Below are positions 1-9,387 of a stretch of 64,000 nt of DNA, piece after piece. Under the pieces are notes generated by a model, which saw only the letters and a list, made by a program, of their open reading frames with translations, did not search any database and was not told the origin of the DNA. The stretch spans positions 248,001 to 312,000 of the forward strand of contig WGNV01000002.1 in NCBI GenBank assembly GCA_016124375.1, in the 5' to 3' direction. The stretch's first letter is position 1; each line of letters starts with the position of its first letter. Source of the stretch: Tepidisphaera sp. (GTDB taxonomy: Bacteria; Planctomycetota; Phycisphaerae; Phycisphaerales; UBA1924). Made by a program: the position numbers and the translations under genes.

Positions 1-2065
1 TGGTCCATGCCGCGACCTGCCCCAGCCCCACGGGCCAGTGCGCCAGCACCGGCTGGTCCTTGTCGCTCACGATGGGCGTCAGCGCCGTCGGGTCCGTGCG
101 CTTGGAGGTGATGACCATGCCCCCAAGCACGGGCGGGCGTGAGAGCCCCGAAAGCACGGGCGAGCCGTCGTCGACCAGCCTGGGCTGGAACGGATCCTCG
201 CGCAACAGAGGCGTCCGCACGATGCGGACCGCCTTGAGCAGCAGCTTGGGCAGCGAGGAGATGTTCTGGGCGTGAAAGAACGCCCCGCCCCCGGCCGAAG
301 CCATCTGCGCCAGGCCGGCGGTGTCGGCCTCATCGCCCACCGCGATGGCGGAGACCTTCACGCCCTGGGCCGCCAGCTGCTTGGCCATGGGCGTCAGCAG
401 CTCGCGATTCTGCGAGACCCCGTCGGTCAGCAGCACGATGTGCTTGATCTTGGCCTTGCCCGCGCTCTTTTCGATCTGGCTCGCGGCCATCTGCAGCCCC
501 GAGACGGCGTCGGTCCCGCCCCCGGGGGTGATCCACCTCAGCGAGTCGCAGGTGCGCTGCGGGTCGTTGTTGGGCCCCAGGGGCACCAGCAGCGATGAGT
601 CGCTGTTGAAGACCACTACGCCCACCAGGTCGGTGGGGTCGAGCGAGCGCACCGCCAGCGCCGCCGCGTCATTGGCGATCTCCTGCTGCGATCTTCCGGT
701 GCCGAAGACCGGGCGCGACATCGAGCCCGAGTTGTCGAGCACGAACACCGTCGCGACCTGGGGCGACAGCACCACGTCCGGCACGTCCAGGTGCACGGGC
801 AGGATCGGCTCGAGCGCGCTGCCCCGCCAGCCCCCCGGCGCAAAGCTGTCGGGCCCGCCGACCATGACCAGCCCGCCGCCCAGGTCGGAGACGTAACTGG
901 CGAGCAGGGGCCCGAAGCCCTGGGGCACGTCGGCCGCCGACACGTTGTCGAGGATCACAAGGTCGTAGCCCTGCAGGGTGAGCAGGTCGGTGGGTGCTCC
1001 GCCGGGTGGGCGCACCGTGACATCCGCCACGGCTTCGCGCAGCGTCTGGGCGAGCGTCTGCGCGCCGTCCGACTGACTTCCCTGCGAGACGCCATCGAGC
1101 AGCAGCACGCTGCCCTTGCCCGGGGTGATGGTGAACGCGCTCGCGACGTTGTTCTCGGGCACCGTGTCGGCGATCGCCCGCTGCACCCCGTCCGGGCCCG
1201 TCTCCAGCGCGGGCTGGAAGTACGCCGTGAACTTGTGAACCTTGGACTTGCCCGGGGTGTGCTCAAACGTGAAGACATTGGCACCGGGCTTGAGCGTGAC
1301 CGCCTGGGCGGCGATCTGCTCCTGCCCGTCGGTGATTCGCAATGACCCGCTGCTCGCGTCCGTCGAGGAGATCACAACCCGCAGCCGCACCGGCGTTCCC
1401 TCGGCCACGCTCGGCGGGGCGTCGAAGGCGTCGATCGCGATCTCGTGCCTGATGTCATAGCCGAACGGCACCACGTCGATCGGCACGCCCAGCCCGCGCC
1501 GCGCGCCCCCGGCCCGCCCTGAGGCCTCGGCCGCGGCGAACGCATCACCCCGGGTCTGATCCCCGTCGCTGAACAGCACCAGGCGCCCCGTCGCGTCAGG
1601 CGGGATCAGCGCCCGCGCCAGCTTGATCGCGCCCGCGATGTCCGTCCCCTGCACCCCGGGCGCGAGGATGTCGCGGGTCGTCGGGTCGCCCGAGGTCGGG
1701 CGCGCCACCGCCGCGGCCTGGCCGTCGAAGGCGATGATGCCCACCAGGTCCTCCGGCCCGCGCCGGCGCGAGGCCTGGTGCAGGTATTCCTTCACCTTGC
1801 GGACGGCCTCGTCCCCGCCCGCGAAGCGCTGCATGGAGCCCGACACATCCACCAGCGCGACCACCGCCAGCGTGTCCGTCTTCTTCGCGAAGCTCACCCC
1901 CGCCAGCAGCAGGGCAAAGACCCCCAGCAGCACCACCCGCACCACGACCGCGCCCACCCGGCGCAGCATCGTCATCCCCGCGAACGACCGGAACGCGATC
2001 AGCGCCATCGGCAGCGCCAGCAGCATGAGCCACAGGTACGCGGGCTGTTCGAAACGCACGTCCAC
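1..2065 (-). CDS. VWA-domain membrane protein (BatA/glutamine-amidotransferase-like), 3' end outside window
   Basis: The reading frame is open from GTG at 2065 to the left edge, giving 688 visible residues. The N-terminus has two hydrophobic stretches (about 10-27 and 40-60), the usual Bat-type membrane anchor. The first VWA domain has a MIDAS motif DVSGS at about residue 73. A second VWA domain has DNSGS at about residue 443. Between them is a beta-rich region followed by a segment resembling the amidotransferase-like fold seen in planctomycete VWA proteins (GGGLVMVGGPDSFAPGGW). The start is set by the stop of the upstream gene, which ends 3 nt before it, so the two are probably cotranscribed. 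The family is usually linked to MoxR/Bat operons and protein assembly or stress functions. The exact role is unknown. The partial state comes from the window edge, not decay. Confidence 0.85.
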   Translation of the reverse strand, partial: MDVRFEQPAYLWLMLLALPMALIAFRSFAGMTMLRRVGAVVVRVVLLGVFALLLAGVSFAKKTDTLAVVALVDVSGSMQRFAGGDEAVRKVKEYLHQASRRRGPEDLVGIIAFDGQAAAVARPTSGDPTTRDILAPGVQGTDIAGAIKLARALIPPDATGRLVLFSDGDQTRGDAFAAAEASGRAGGARRGLGVPIDVVPFGYDIRHEIAIDAFDAPPSVAEGTPVRLRVVISSTDASSGSLRITDGQEQIAAQAVTLKPGANVFTFEHTPGKSKVHKFTAYFQPALETGPDGVQRAIADTVPENNVASAFTITPGKGSVLLLDGVSQGSQSDGAQTLAQTLREAVADVTVRPPGGAPTDLLTLQGYDLVILDNVSAADVPQGFGPLLASYVSDLGGGLVMVGGPDSFAPGGWRGSALEPILPVHLDVPDVVLSPQVATVFVLDNSGSMSRPVFGTGRSQQEIANDAAALAVRSLDPTDLVGVVVFNSDSSLLVPLGPNNDPQRTCDSLRWITPGGGTDAVSGLQMAASQIEKSAGKAKIKHIVLLTDGVSQNRELLTPMAKQLAAQGVKVSAIAVGDEADTAGLAQMASAGGGAFFHAQNISSLPKLLLKAVRIVRTPLLREDPFQPRLVDDGSPVLSGLSRPPVLGGMVITSKRTDPTALTPIVSDKDQPVLAHWPVGLGQVAAWT

Positions 2066-2068
2066 CGG

Positions 2069-4795
2069 CTACTTGCCTCCCGGGCGCGGCGCGTCCTGCG
2101 CGGGCGTGGGCTCGGGCGAGCCCGGGCCCGGCGCGCCGCGTTCGACATACCGCCGGAACACCCGCCGAACCACGTCCGCATAGGCCGCGGGCACCGCCTG
2201 CTGCTCGATCGCCCGCTCCACCCCGGCCGCGGCCTGCTCGACCGACTGCGCGTTCGCCGGGGCCGCGATCTCACGATTGGCCGCACCCTTGTCGCTGCTC
2301 ATCCACGGGGCCACCGGGCGCTCGCCCGCCGAGAGGTCACCCTGAGGCCGGACCACCGGCCCGCCGGCGGCGGGCGGCACCTGGTTGGACGCATCGAGCG
2401 TGGGCCCGCGCGGGCCGGTCTGGTTGCCCGCGTTGGCGTTCGAGCCCCCCGGCATCGACGAAGGCCGATCAGCCCCGGGCTGGGCTTGAGGTTGCTGCTG
2501 TTGCCGGGCCATCTGCTCAAGCTGCTGCCGCTGCTCGGGCGTCATGCCCTTGAGCAGTTGCTCGGCCTGCTGCTCGAGACTCTGGGCATCCTTCGCGCTC
2601 TGGGCGGCTTGCTGACGCTTCTGCGCCTGCGACGAAAGCTGGTTGGCCAGTTCGCGCAGCGCTTGGGATGGGTCGCCGCCCTGAGACTCTTGGCCCTGTT
2701 GACCCTGTTGGCCCTGTTGATCCTGTTGGCCGACTTGCTTCTGTCTGTCGGGCGATTGCTGGCCGCCTTGAGCAGCTTGGCCGGGTTGTTGGCCCGGAGC
2801 CGCCTGGGGCTGGCCGCCCGAAGGCTGGGGCGTTGGAGCGCTCGACGGCTGGCCCTGCCGCGGCTCGCCCTGTTGGCCTTGTTGATTCTGCTGCCCTTGT
2901 TCGCCTTGCTGGCCCTGCTGGCCTTGCCGTCCTTGGGGCTGAGGTTGGCCCTGAGGCTGACCCTGCTGCTGCGCGGGCTTGGGCTGGCTTCCTTGCTGCT
3001 GTTGCTGCTGTTGCTGAGCGCCCTGCTGCTGACCCTGCTCGGGCCGCTTGGAGCCTTGCTCGCCGGGCTTGGGTTGCGGTGTCGGCTGAGCACCGGACTG
3101 CCCGCCCGGAGGCGTCGCCTGAGGCTGCGAAGCTCCGTCGCCCTGCTTCTGCTGAGGCTGCTGCTGCGAGCCTTGCTGCCCGGGCGAGGGCTGATTGCTT
3201 GATGGCTGCGACTGGTTTGGGGCCTTTTCTTGGTTCCCGTGCTGGTCGCCCGGCTTTTCGGCCTGGGTCTGGTCCGGCCCGCGCTGTTCGGTCTGCGACT
3301 TTTCTTGCGTCTGCGACTGCGAACCCGGTTGTCCGGGCTGCTGCTGCGGGTTCTGTCCTGCGGGCTGCTGGCGCTCGCGCGATTGCTCGCCCGGCTGCTG
3401 CCCTTGGTCACCTGGTTTCTGCTGCGATGGTGTCTGCTGCGCCGGTTTCTGCGGCTCTTGCGCCTGCTGACCCGGCTTCGGTTGTTCCGGGCTGCCTTGG
3501 CCGCTCGGCGGCGTCTTGGAATCCGGCGCTCCCGCGTCCCGCGGCGTCTGCTGCGCCTGCGAATCCTGAGGAGCGTTTTTGTCGGTGTTACGCCTGGGCG
3601 CCTCACCAGATGCCTCGGGCTTGGGTTGCGGCGCTCCCGATGGCTGAGGCGGCGAAGGCGACTGCTCCAGTGCCTCGCTCGCCTTGCGGGCTGCTTCGGC
3701 GAGCTTTCGCGTCTCGTCGGCGGCCTGCGGCTGGCCGGGCTCGCTGGCCTGCGTCTGGTTTTCGGGTGCGGCGCCTGACGCGTCCGACGGGCGACCCGGC
3801 GCACTCTCCTGGCCCGCTTCATGGGGCTTGGCCGCCAGCGCCTGCTCCATCGCCTTCACGTCCTCAGCAAGCTTCGCCCGCTCCTGCGGCGTCATGGCGT
3901 CGAGCCGGCTCGCGGCGTTCTGCAGCGCTTCGGCCGCGCCCGCCAGATCGCCCCGCTTGAGTTGCTCTCCCACCCCCGACTGCTGCTTCGCGCCCGCCTC
4001 GGCCAGGCGCCGGCGCACCTCGTCGGCCGTGCGGAGTTGGCGCTCCGACTCCTTCGCCAGCTCCTGTGCCGTCTTGGAGACTTCGCTCGCCACCTTCGCC
4101 CGGGCGCTCTTGTCGTCCAGCTTGCCCCGGGCCAGTTCCTTCTCCAGTTCGGCAAGCGCCGCCTTCCGCTCGGGCGTGGCGGCGTCGGCCACCTTGCTCG
4201 CGGCGTCCTGCGCCAACTGCACCAGGTTCGCACCCGCGTCCTTGGTCGCCTGCGTCACGGGGGCGGGCGGGGCCGGCCTCGCCGCGTTCGCCCGCAGCGC
4301 CGGCACCCACAGCCCCACGCCCACGCACGCCGCCAGCAGCGCGGGGCCGACCATCCAGCCCCGCCCGTTCCAGGCGCGGCTCACATCCACCGCTCGCTTC
4401 ACGTCGGCGCTCTGCGCCACGCGCTCAGCGTCGGAGGCAATCAGGCTCGCAAACTCCCCCGCCGGCACCCCTTCGAGCGCCGTCGACAGCCGATCCTTCA
4501 GACCCAGCCGGTCATCAAGCACCCTGGCTGCGTGCAGATCGCTCCACGGACGCACCAACGCCAGCCCCAGGCCGCACACCAGCCCGGCCCCCGCCCCCGC
4601 CAGCGTCAGCCCCCACCAGGGCGAAGCGTCGATCGCCCGCGCCCCGGCCCACAGGGGCGGCAGCAGGCGTCCGGCGAGCAGCGCGAGCAACGCCGCCCCG
4701 CTGCCGACGGCCAACCCCACGCCCCCGAAGGCGATGGCACGCCGGGCGAGTTCTCGCCGGCGAACGTTTCGGATGACTCGACGGATATTCGACAT
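2069..4795 (-). CDS. Large Q/P-rich membrane-anchored protein, DUF4175-like
   Basis: This is a 908-aa protein if it starts at MSNIRRVIRNVRRRE; an upstream ATG at 4822 would add nine residues. I prefer 4795 because it leaves room for the divergent trpD promoter. Three hydrophobic segments lie in the first 160 residues. A charged coiled-coil-like Ala/Glu/Lys region follows (about 190-320), then roughly 400 residues of low complexity dominated by Gln, Pro, Gly and Ser. The C-terminus contains VPAAYADVVRRVFRRYVE, a motif typical of planctomycete proteins placed beside VWA/Bat proteins and annotated as DUF4175-like. It precedes the VWA gene with a 3-nt gap and is probably in the same operon. The function is unknown; an extended periplasmic or scaffold protein is an inference. 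Confidence 0.75.
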   Translation of the reverse strand: MSNIRRVIRNVRRRELARRAIAFGGVGLAVGSGAALLALLAGRLLPPLWAGARAIDASPWWGLTLAGAGAGLVCGLGLALVRPWSDLHAARVLDDRLGLKDRLSTALEGVPAGEFASLIASDAERVAQSADVKRAVDVSRAWNGRGWMVGPALLAACVGVGLWVPALRANAARPAPPAPVTQATKDAGANLVQLAQDAASKVADAATPERKAALAELEKELARGKLDDKSARAKVASEVSKTAQELAKESERQLRTADEVRRRLAEAGAKQQSGVGEQLKRGDLAGAAEALQNAASRLDAMTPQERAKLAEDVKAMEQALAAKPHEAGQESAPGRPSDASGAAPENQTQASEPGQPQAADETRKLAEAARKASEALEQSPSPPQPSGAPQPKPEASGEAPRRNTDKNAPQDSQAQQTPRDAGAPDSKTPPSGQGSPEQPKPGQQAQEPQKPAQQTPSQQKPGDQGQQPGEQSRERQQPAGQNPQQQPGQPGSQSQTQEKSQTEQRGPDQTQAEKPGDQHGNQEKAPNQSQPSSNQPSPGQQGSQQQPQQKQGDGASQPQATPPGGQSGAQPTPQPKPGEQGSKRPEQGQQQGAQQQQQQQQGSQPKPAQQQGQPQGQPQPQGRQGQQGQQGEQGQQNQQGQQGEPRQGQPSSAPTPQPSGGQPQAAPGQQPGQAAQGGQQSPDRQKQVGQQDQQGQQGQQGQESQGGDPSQALRELANQLSSQAQKRQQAAQSAKDAQSLEQQAEQLLKGMTPEQRQQLEQMARQQQQPQAQPGADRPSSMPGGSNANAGNQTGPRGPTLDASNQVPPAAGGPVVRPQGDLSAGERPVAPWMSSDKGAANREIAAPANAQSVEQAAAGVERAIEQQAVPAAYADVVRRVFRRYVERGAPGPGSPEPTPAQDAPRPGGK
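2690..3480. repeat. Low-complexity Gln-codon-rich coding tract
   Basis: On the minus strand this stretch is a dense run of CAG/CAA, GGC and CCC codons with short imperfect tandem units encoding QQGQQG-type repeats. It lies inside the 908-aa gene and keeps its frame throughout. Such tracts change length by slippage, so the exact length may differ between strains or assemblies. Confidence 0.7.
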
Positions 4796-4870
4796 GGCGT
4801 CGTGTGTCCCTTGCCCGCTCATGGTACGTGCAACGTTCGTGCACGGGTTCGGGGCTTACCCTGCCTGCCG

Positions 4871-5899
4871 ATGCAGATCCGCGAAACACTGACATGGTTA
4901 TTGGGAGGCGGGACGCTCTCGTCTCGCGACGCCGAGGAGTTCTTCGACGCGCTGCTGCAGGGGCAGCTCGACGACGCCCAGATCGGGGCCGCCCTCGCGC
5001 TCATCCAGCGCCGGGGCCCGACCATCGACGAACTGCTGGGCGGGGCCCGCGCCATGCGCCGCCAGGTCGCCAAGATTCCCGGCGTCGAGGGGCTCTCGGG
5101 CCAGATTCTCGACACCTGCGGCACGGGCGGGGCGCAGAAGACGTTCAACGTCTCCACCATCGCCGCCCTCGTCGTCGCCGCCGCGGGCCAGGGCAAGGTG
5201 CTGGTCGCCAAGCACGGCAACAAGGGCCGCTCGGGCCGGGGCTCGGCGGAGATGCTGCGAACGCTGGGGGTCAACATCGACGCCTCGCCCAGCGTGCAGG
5301 CCCGGTGCCTGCGCGAGGCAGGCGTGTGCTTCTGTTTCGCGATTCACCATCACCCCGCGATGCGCCACGCGGCCAAGGCCCGGGTGTCGCTGGGCTTCCC
5401 GACGATCTTCAACGCCCTGGGCCCGCTGACCAACCCCGCCGGCGCCAAGCGCCAACTCATGGGCGTGTACGAGCCGGGCTTGGTGGAGAAAAACGCTCGC
5501 GTGCTGGCGGCCACCGGCACCACCCGCGCCATCGTCGCCCACGGACGCGACGGCATCGACGAGATTTCCATCAGCGCGCCCACGCTCATCGCGCGCGTCG
5601 AGCGCGGCGACGTCCGCCTCGAAGAGTTCGACGCCGCGGATCACGGCGTGGCGCGGGCGAAGCTCGACAACCTCAGGGCGAGCGACCTGGACGACGCCGC
5701 GGCCATCGCGAGGGGGCTGCTCGCGGGCGAACCCGGCCCCAAGCGCGACATGGTGCTGATCAACGCGGCGGCAGCGCTGGTGGTGAGCGATGTGGCGCCG
5801 ACGATCGAGGCCGGGCTGGCATCGGCCCGCGAGGCGATCGATTCGGGGAGGGCCGCCAAGACGCTGGAAGTGCTGGCGAACGTGTCGAATCAGGCGTGA
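4871..5899 (+). CDS. trpD: Anthranilate phosphoribosyltransferase
   Basis: TrpD transfers phosphoribose from PRPP to anthranilate in tryptophan synthesis. The 342-aa protein has the family length and an N-terminal helical domain. The PRPP-binding glycine motif DTCGTGG is at residues 81-87, the KHGN motif at 114-117, and the conserved LGPLTNPAG stretch is further on. ATG at 4871 gives the standard N-terminus MQIRETLTWLL; longer in-frame starts upstream lie in the divergent gene. No other trp gene is adjacent, so it is detached from a trp operon here. It converges on the kinase gene, with an inverted repeat between them. Confidence 0.96.
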   Translation: MQIRETLTWLLGGGTLSSRDAEEFFDALLQGQLDDAQIGAALALIQRRGPTIDELLGGARAMRRQVAKIPGVEGLSGQILDTCGTGGAQKTFNVSTIAALVVAAAGQGKVLVAKHGNKGRSGRGSAEMLRTLGVNIDASPSVQARCLREAGVCFCFAIHHHPAMRHAAKARVSLGFPTIFNALGPLTNPAGAKRQLMGVYEPGLVEKNARVLAATGTTRAIVAHGRDGIDEISISAPTLIARVERGDVRLEEFDAADHGVARAKLDNLRASDLDDAAAIARGLLAGEPGPKRDMVLINAAAALVVSDVAPTIEAGLASAREAIDSGRAAKTLEVLANVSNQA

Positions 5900-5908
5900 A
5901 AGCGACGA

Positions 5909-6011
5909 ACGAGCCCGAAGCGCCAGCGAGGGTCTCCATGATGTCGAGCCAGCACCGGCTCCACCAGTCGTTCGTTCACAACTGAGACCCTCGCTCGCGC
6001 TTCGGGCTCGT
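5909..6011. repeat. Inverted pair of a 28-nt dispersed repeat between convergent genes
   Basis: Positions 5909-5936 and 5984-6011 are reverse complements of each other over 28 nt with one mismatch, separated by 47 nt. Each arm reads GAGACCCTCGCT..CGCTTCGGGCTCGT or its complement. Other copies are at 23793-23820 and 41915-41942. The pair sits between the 3' ends of trpD and the kinase gene, so the transcript could fold into a long hairpin that might stop transcription from both sides. There is no T-tract. Confidence 0.85.
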
Positions 6012-6023
6012 ATCGGCGCGACT

Positions 6024-8366
6024 CTACTGCCCGCTGCGTTCACCCACCGCCCTGCTCAGCACGCCCAGGTTCTTCTTGCTCAGGTGCTCACCCCCGAAGA
6101 CCCGCACGCTCGGGGGCTGGTCCTTCGCGCCCGCCGCGATCCACACGACGGCGTCCACGTCGCCCTCGTGGTCGGACAGCCACGCGTTCATGAGTTCGCC
6201 CGCGTCGGCGGAATCCACCGGCCGCTGCCCCAGCGTCAGGCGGGCCGAGGCGATGAGGTCCACATCGTCCTCCCCGTGCTGCACCTTGGGCTCATCGCCG
6301 GCGTTGGCGGGCAGCGCGTTGCCCCGCACCTCAACGCCCACCTTCGCCAGCCCGCTGCTCACGCCCCGCAGGGCTTGGTCGGCGGCTCCGCTCCAGGGCT
6401 GCAGCACATCGTTGATCACCAGCACCGTGCCATCGATGTGAGGCCAGGAGACGGGCGCTTCGTGGTGGGCGGGCGTAGCGGCAGCGTCGGGCGTCTCAAA
6501 GGCCGCGGCTTCGTCGGTCGCGGGCGCCGATGGCGCTTCGGGCGGGGTCGGGGGCTGCGTCTGGCTGACGTTCACCGCGGCGTGATTGCGACGGCTCTCG
6601 TGCCGCGCGACGTTGGCGAACGCCAGCACGCCCACTGCCGCGAGCACCGCGATGCCCACGCCGCTGTTCATGGGCTTGCCGTCGGCCGCCCGCATGCGCC
6701 AGCCCGCACGCCGCCCGGCAACGCGCCCGCGGGCCCGCTCGAGCTTCGCCTTGGCGCTGGCCAGTTGCTCCTCGGCGCTGCGGCGCATGCCAGCCGGCAC
6801 GATCGGCGGAATCGGCGGAATGCCCGCGGGCGTCCCCGCCATCCGCACATCCGCCACCGGCGCGCCCGCTGGCGGCACCACCTCGGCCCGCCCCGTCCAC
6901 CAGTGCGTCACCCGGATGTTGGGCCCGTGGGCCGCGGCTTTCGCCGCCGCCGTGTCCATCACGTTCTTGAACGCCGCCCCGATGCTCGCACCCACCGCCC
7001 CCACCGCCGCGGCAAAGGTCGGCGCCGCGTTGGCGGCCCCGCCGGCCTCGCTCTGCGGCTGCGCGTTCGCCCCCGCCTTCATGCTGGGTAGGTCGATGGG
7101 TCGCACCGCGAAGGGGTCGGCCGCGAGGCGCACCGCGTCGATATCCGCCAGCATGGCCGCGGCACTCGGGTAGCGCTTGTCATAGTCCGCCATCGCGCGG
7201 CGAATGACCCACTTGAGGGCCTCGGGACAGCGCTTGGTCACCTGGCTCAGCCCGCCGTGCGCGGGGAACGAATCTTCCACCATGCTGTACAGCACAGCCC
7301 CGGCGCCGTAGATGTCGAAGCGCGTGCCGTCAACCTCGTGCACCTTCACGCCCTTGAGCGCCAGCCGCACCATCTCGGGGTCGCGGAAGTACTCGGTGCC
7401 GTGGGTCGTCAGCGTCATGGCGCTGCGGAGCGACGACACCAGCCCGAAATCAACCAGGTGCGCGTTGCCCGAAGCGTCGACGATCACGTTGTCGGGCTTC
7501 ACATCCTTGTGCCACAAGCCGCCCCGGTGATAGACCGACAGCGTCGACACCAGGTCGGCGACGTAGCCCAGCCCGGATCGCAGGTTGGTGGGCGAGAGCC
7601 CGCCCGGGCCGCTGGCGCCGTGCAAGCGCCGGATCATCATGCCCAGGGGCTCCCCCGGCACATACCGCATGACGTAATAAAACCGGTCAGCGGTCAGTTC
7701 GTGGTCGAGGATCAGGCCGAGTTTCTTCGCGGCATCCAGCGAACGGCTTTCGCGCACGATCTGGGGCAGGCTGCTGCCGTCCTGCAAGCTGAAACTCTTG
7801 ATGACCACCTGGCCGACGTGGTCGATGCCGTCGCGCTGGAAAGCCGCGAACTTGGCGGCACTGGGCTGGGCGATGTACAGCTTGGCCCCAGAGCCCCCGG
7901 CCGCGAGCGAGCCGACGATCGAGTAGCCATCGAACTTGCCACCCTTGCCGGTGGGCAGGTCGCGGGTCGGGGCGTTGGCCATCACCTCGGGCAGGCGGCG
8001 TTCGACGCCCTCGACCAGGCCGTGCAGCCCGACCAGGCGCAGCGGGTGCGAGAGCGCGACGCGATACAGGCACAGCCCGGCGTTGGAGAGCTCGTTCCAA
8101 AGCGCCCGCCCATAGTGCCCGCACGCCGAGAATCGCCCGATGACCAGGTTCAGCACCACCAGCGGCACATAAAGGATGGCCAGGATCACCGAGCCCACGA
8201 ACCGGGCCGTGTCCATCACCATGGAGCCGATAAACGTCGCGACGTGCTTAATCAGAAAAACGATGCCCTTGAACAGCGGCACGAGCAGGCTCATCGCCAG
8301 CACCACCACCAGCACCAGGCCGACGATGCTCGCCAGGATCACAAGAAGGATTTCGGCAGCGGCCAT
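6024..8366 (-). CDS. Membrane Ser/Thr protein kinase (Hanks type)
   Basis: This is a 780-aa protein. Two N-terminal hydrophobic segments (about 5-35 and 53-77) precede the kinase domain (about 145-420). The glycine loop is SLAAGGSGA, the ATP lysine is in VVIKSF at residue 190, the catalytic loop is HKDVKPDN at 286-293, and DFG is at 306-308. The APE motif is changed to DPE. A linker rich in Ala and Pro leads to another membrane segment (about 569-587) and a C-terminal domain of about 140 residues of unknown fold. The start is supported by GGGAG six bases before ATG. The sigma-factor gene ends 48 nt upstream on the same strand. Such kinase and sigma pairs are common in planctomycetes, so the kinase may control that sigma factor; this is inference. 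Confidence 0.9.
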   Translation of the reverse strand: MAAAEILLVILASIVGLVLVVVLAMSLLVPLFKGIVFLIKHVATFIGSMVMDTARFVGSVILAILYVPLVVLNLVIGRFSACGHYGRALWNELSNAGLCLYRVALSHPLRLVGLHGLVEGVERRLPEVMANAPTRDLPTGKGGKFDGYSIVGSLAAGGSGAKLYIAQPSAAKFAAFQRDGIDHVGQVVIKSFSLQDGSSLPQIVRESRSLDAAKKLGLILDHELTADRFYYVMRYVPGEPLGMMIRRLHGASGPGGLSPTNLRSGLGYVADLVSTLSVYHRGGLWHKDVKPDNVIVDASGNAHLVDFGLVSSLRSAMTLTTHGTEYFRDPEMVRLALKGVKVHEVDGTRFDIYGAGAVLYSMVEDSFPAHGGLSQVTKRCPEALKWVIRRAMADYDKRYPSAAAMLADIDAVRLAADPFAVRPIDLPSMKAGANAQPQSEAGGAANAAPTFAAAVGAVGASIGAAFKNVMDTAAAKAAAHGPNIRVTHWWTGRAEVVPPAGAPVADVRMAGTPAGIPPIPPIVPAGMRRSAEEQLASAKAKLERARGRVAGRRAGWRMRAADGKPMNSGVGIAVLAAVGVLAFANVARHESRRNHAAVNVSQTQPPTPPEAPSAPATDEAAAFETPDAAATPAHHEAPVSWPHIDGTVLVINDVLQPWSGAADQALRGVSSGLAKVGVEVRGNALPANAGDEPKVQHGEDDVDLIASARLTLGQRPVDSADAGELMNAWLSDHEGDVDAVVWIAAGAKDQPPSVRVFGGEHLSKKNLGVLSRAVGERSGQ

Positions 8367-8414
8367 GTTCGACTCCCTTCCCGGGGTGCGTGCCCGGGCC
8401 CTGGGCCGCGAGCG

Positions 8415-9179
8415 TCAGCGAAGTCGCGCCGCTTGATCCTGCCGCCTCAGGTCCATCTGCCGGTGGTAAATCTCGCAGATGGCCTCGTCGAACAGGGCGT
8501 CGTCCGCCGCGGTCCGCTCTTGTTTCGGAGTCGCGAGCAAACCATTTCGCGCCGCTTCGTCCTTTTCCTCCTGCGTGAAGCTGTACATCACGACGACGTC
8601 CACCAGCCGCTCACGCAGCGTGTCACGCACTTTCGCCAGCCGGCGGCTCACTGTCGGCTCGCTGATCCCCAGCGCCTCGGCGACTTCTTTTCCGGGCTTG
8701 CCCTCCAGCACCCGCATCGAAAAAATCGCGAAATCGCTGAAGTCCGTTTCTTTTTCGACGACGCGGATCGCCGCCTCGACCTTGGCCCGGAACACCCCGG
8801 CTTCATATTGAGCGTCCACGCCCGGATCCGCGGCCGAGGCCATCCACGATTCATCGAGTTCGGCGGCCCGCTTGTTGCCGCCACGTTTCTGGGCGTGGCG
8901 ACGGTCCAGTTCATCGCCCAACACGTGCTTGGCGATCGCGAGCAGCCACGTCGAAAACCGCGCCCCGCGGCTGGGATCAAACCGATCGATCGATTCCGAC
9001 AACGCCGCCAGCGTTTCCTGCGAGAGGTCCTGCACCGTCTGCGAGCCGATGCGACCCTTGCCCCACTTGCTGAGTTGCGAGCGGACCACGGGCCCAAACG
9101 TCTCCCACACCTCAAACCACGCGGCCTGGTCGTTGGCGCGGAGCCTCCCGATGAAATCCATGTTGACCGGGGTCAGCAT
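8415..9179 (-). CDS. ECF-like RNA polymerase sigma factor
   Basis: The protein is 254 aa from MLTPVNMDFIGRL. ATG at 9161 is an alternative, and an upstream in-frame ATG at 9257 is less likely. Region 2 is visible in the N-terminal half (LSQETLAALSESIDRFDPSRG, then FSTWLLAIAKHVL). Region 4 carries a helix-turn-helix, EVAEALGISEPTVSRRLAKV. There is no region 1.1 or 3, so it is an ECF-type factor directing core polymerase to a small regulon. A C-terminal extension of about 60 residues follows region 4. It is probably cotranscribed with the downstream kinase and lies divergent to the coiled-coil gene at 9555, which may be a target. Confidence 0.88.
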   Translation of the reverse strand: MLTPVNMDFIGRLRANDQAAWFEVWETFGPVVRSQLSKWGKGRIGSQTVQDLSQETLAALSESIDRFDPSRGARFSTWLLAIAKHVLGDELDRRHAQKRGGNKRAAELDESWMASAADPGVDAQYEAGVFRAKVEAAIRVVEKETDFSDFAIFSMRVLEGKPGKEVAEALGISEPTVSRRLAKVRDTLRERLVDVVVMYSFTQEEKDEAARNGLLATPKQERTAADDALFDEAICEIYHRQMDLRRQDQAARLR

Positions 9180-9308
9180 CGTGCGTTCCGTCCGTTCAAG
9201 GGTGTCGCGGCAAGCGGCGTAGCGACAGCATAATACGCCGGTTTCATGCTCCCGCAATCAAAACCCCCGGCAAAGCCGAGCGTCTGAGAATGTAGGGCCT
9301 GATGGACG

Positions 9309-9334
9309 CCGGACCTGAGTCTTCGAAGGTCCGG
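9309..9334. repeat. Hairpin with conserved 10-nt loop, copy 1
   Basis: The stem CCGGACCT/AGGTCCGG (8 bp, perfect) encloses the loop GAGTCTTCGA. The second copy at 53428-53453 has the same loop and stem ends, but the three inner base pairs differ with pairing preserved. Both copies are preceded by GACG. Confidence 0.85.
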
Positions 9335-9364
9335 GGCGGTCCCCTCGGCGCACTTCCCCATCTC

Positions 9365-9387
9365 GTGGCACAGGCGTCCCGCCTGTG
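9365..9387 (-). repeat. GGA-loop/CCAC hairpin, reverse-oriented copy
   Basis: On the minus strand this reads CACAGGCG-GGA-CGCCTGTG followed directly by CCAC. The surrounding 37 nt (9358-9394) are identical to the complement of 21198-21234, some 12 kb away. It belongs to the family that clusters at 20857-21350. Confidence 0.85.

Noticed and set aside
2668..3960. Long open frames on both strands through the Gln-rich tract
   Set aside because: Low-complexity repeats keep several frames open. Only the minus-strand frame joins membrane segments and the conserved C-terminal motif.
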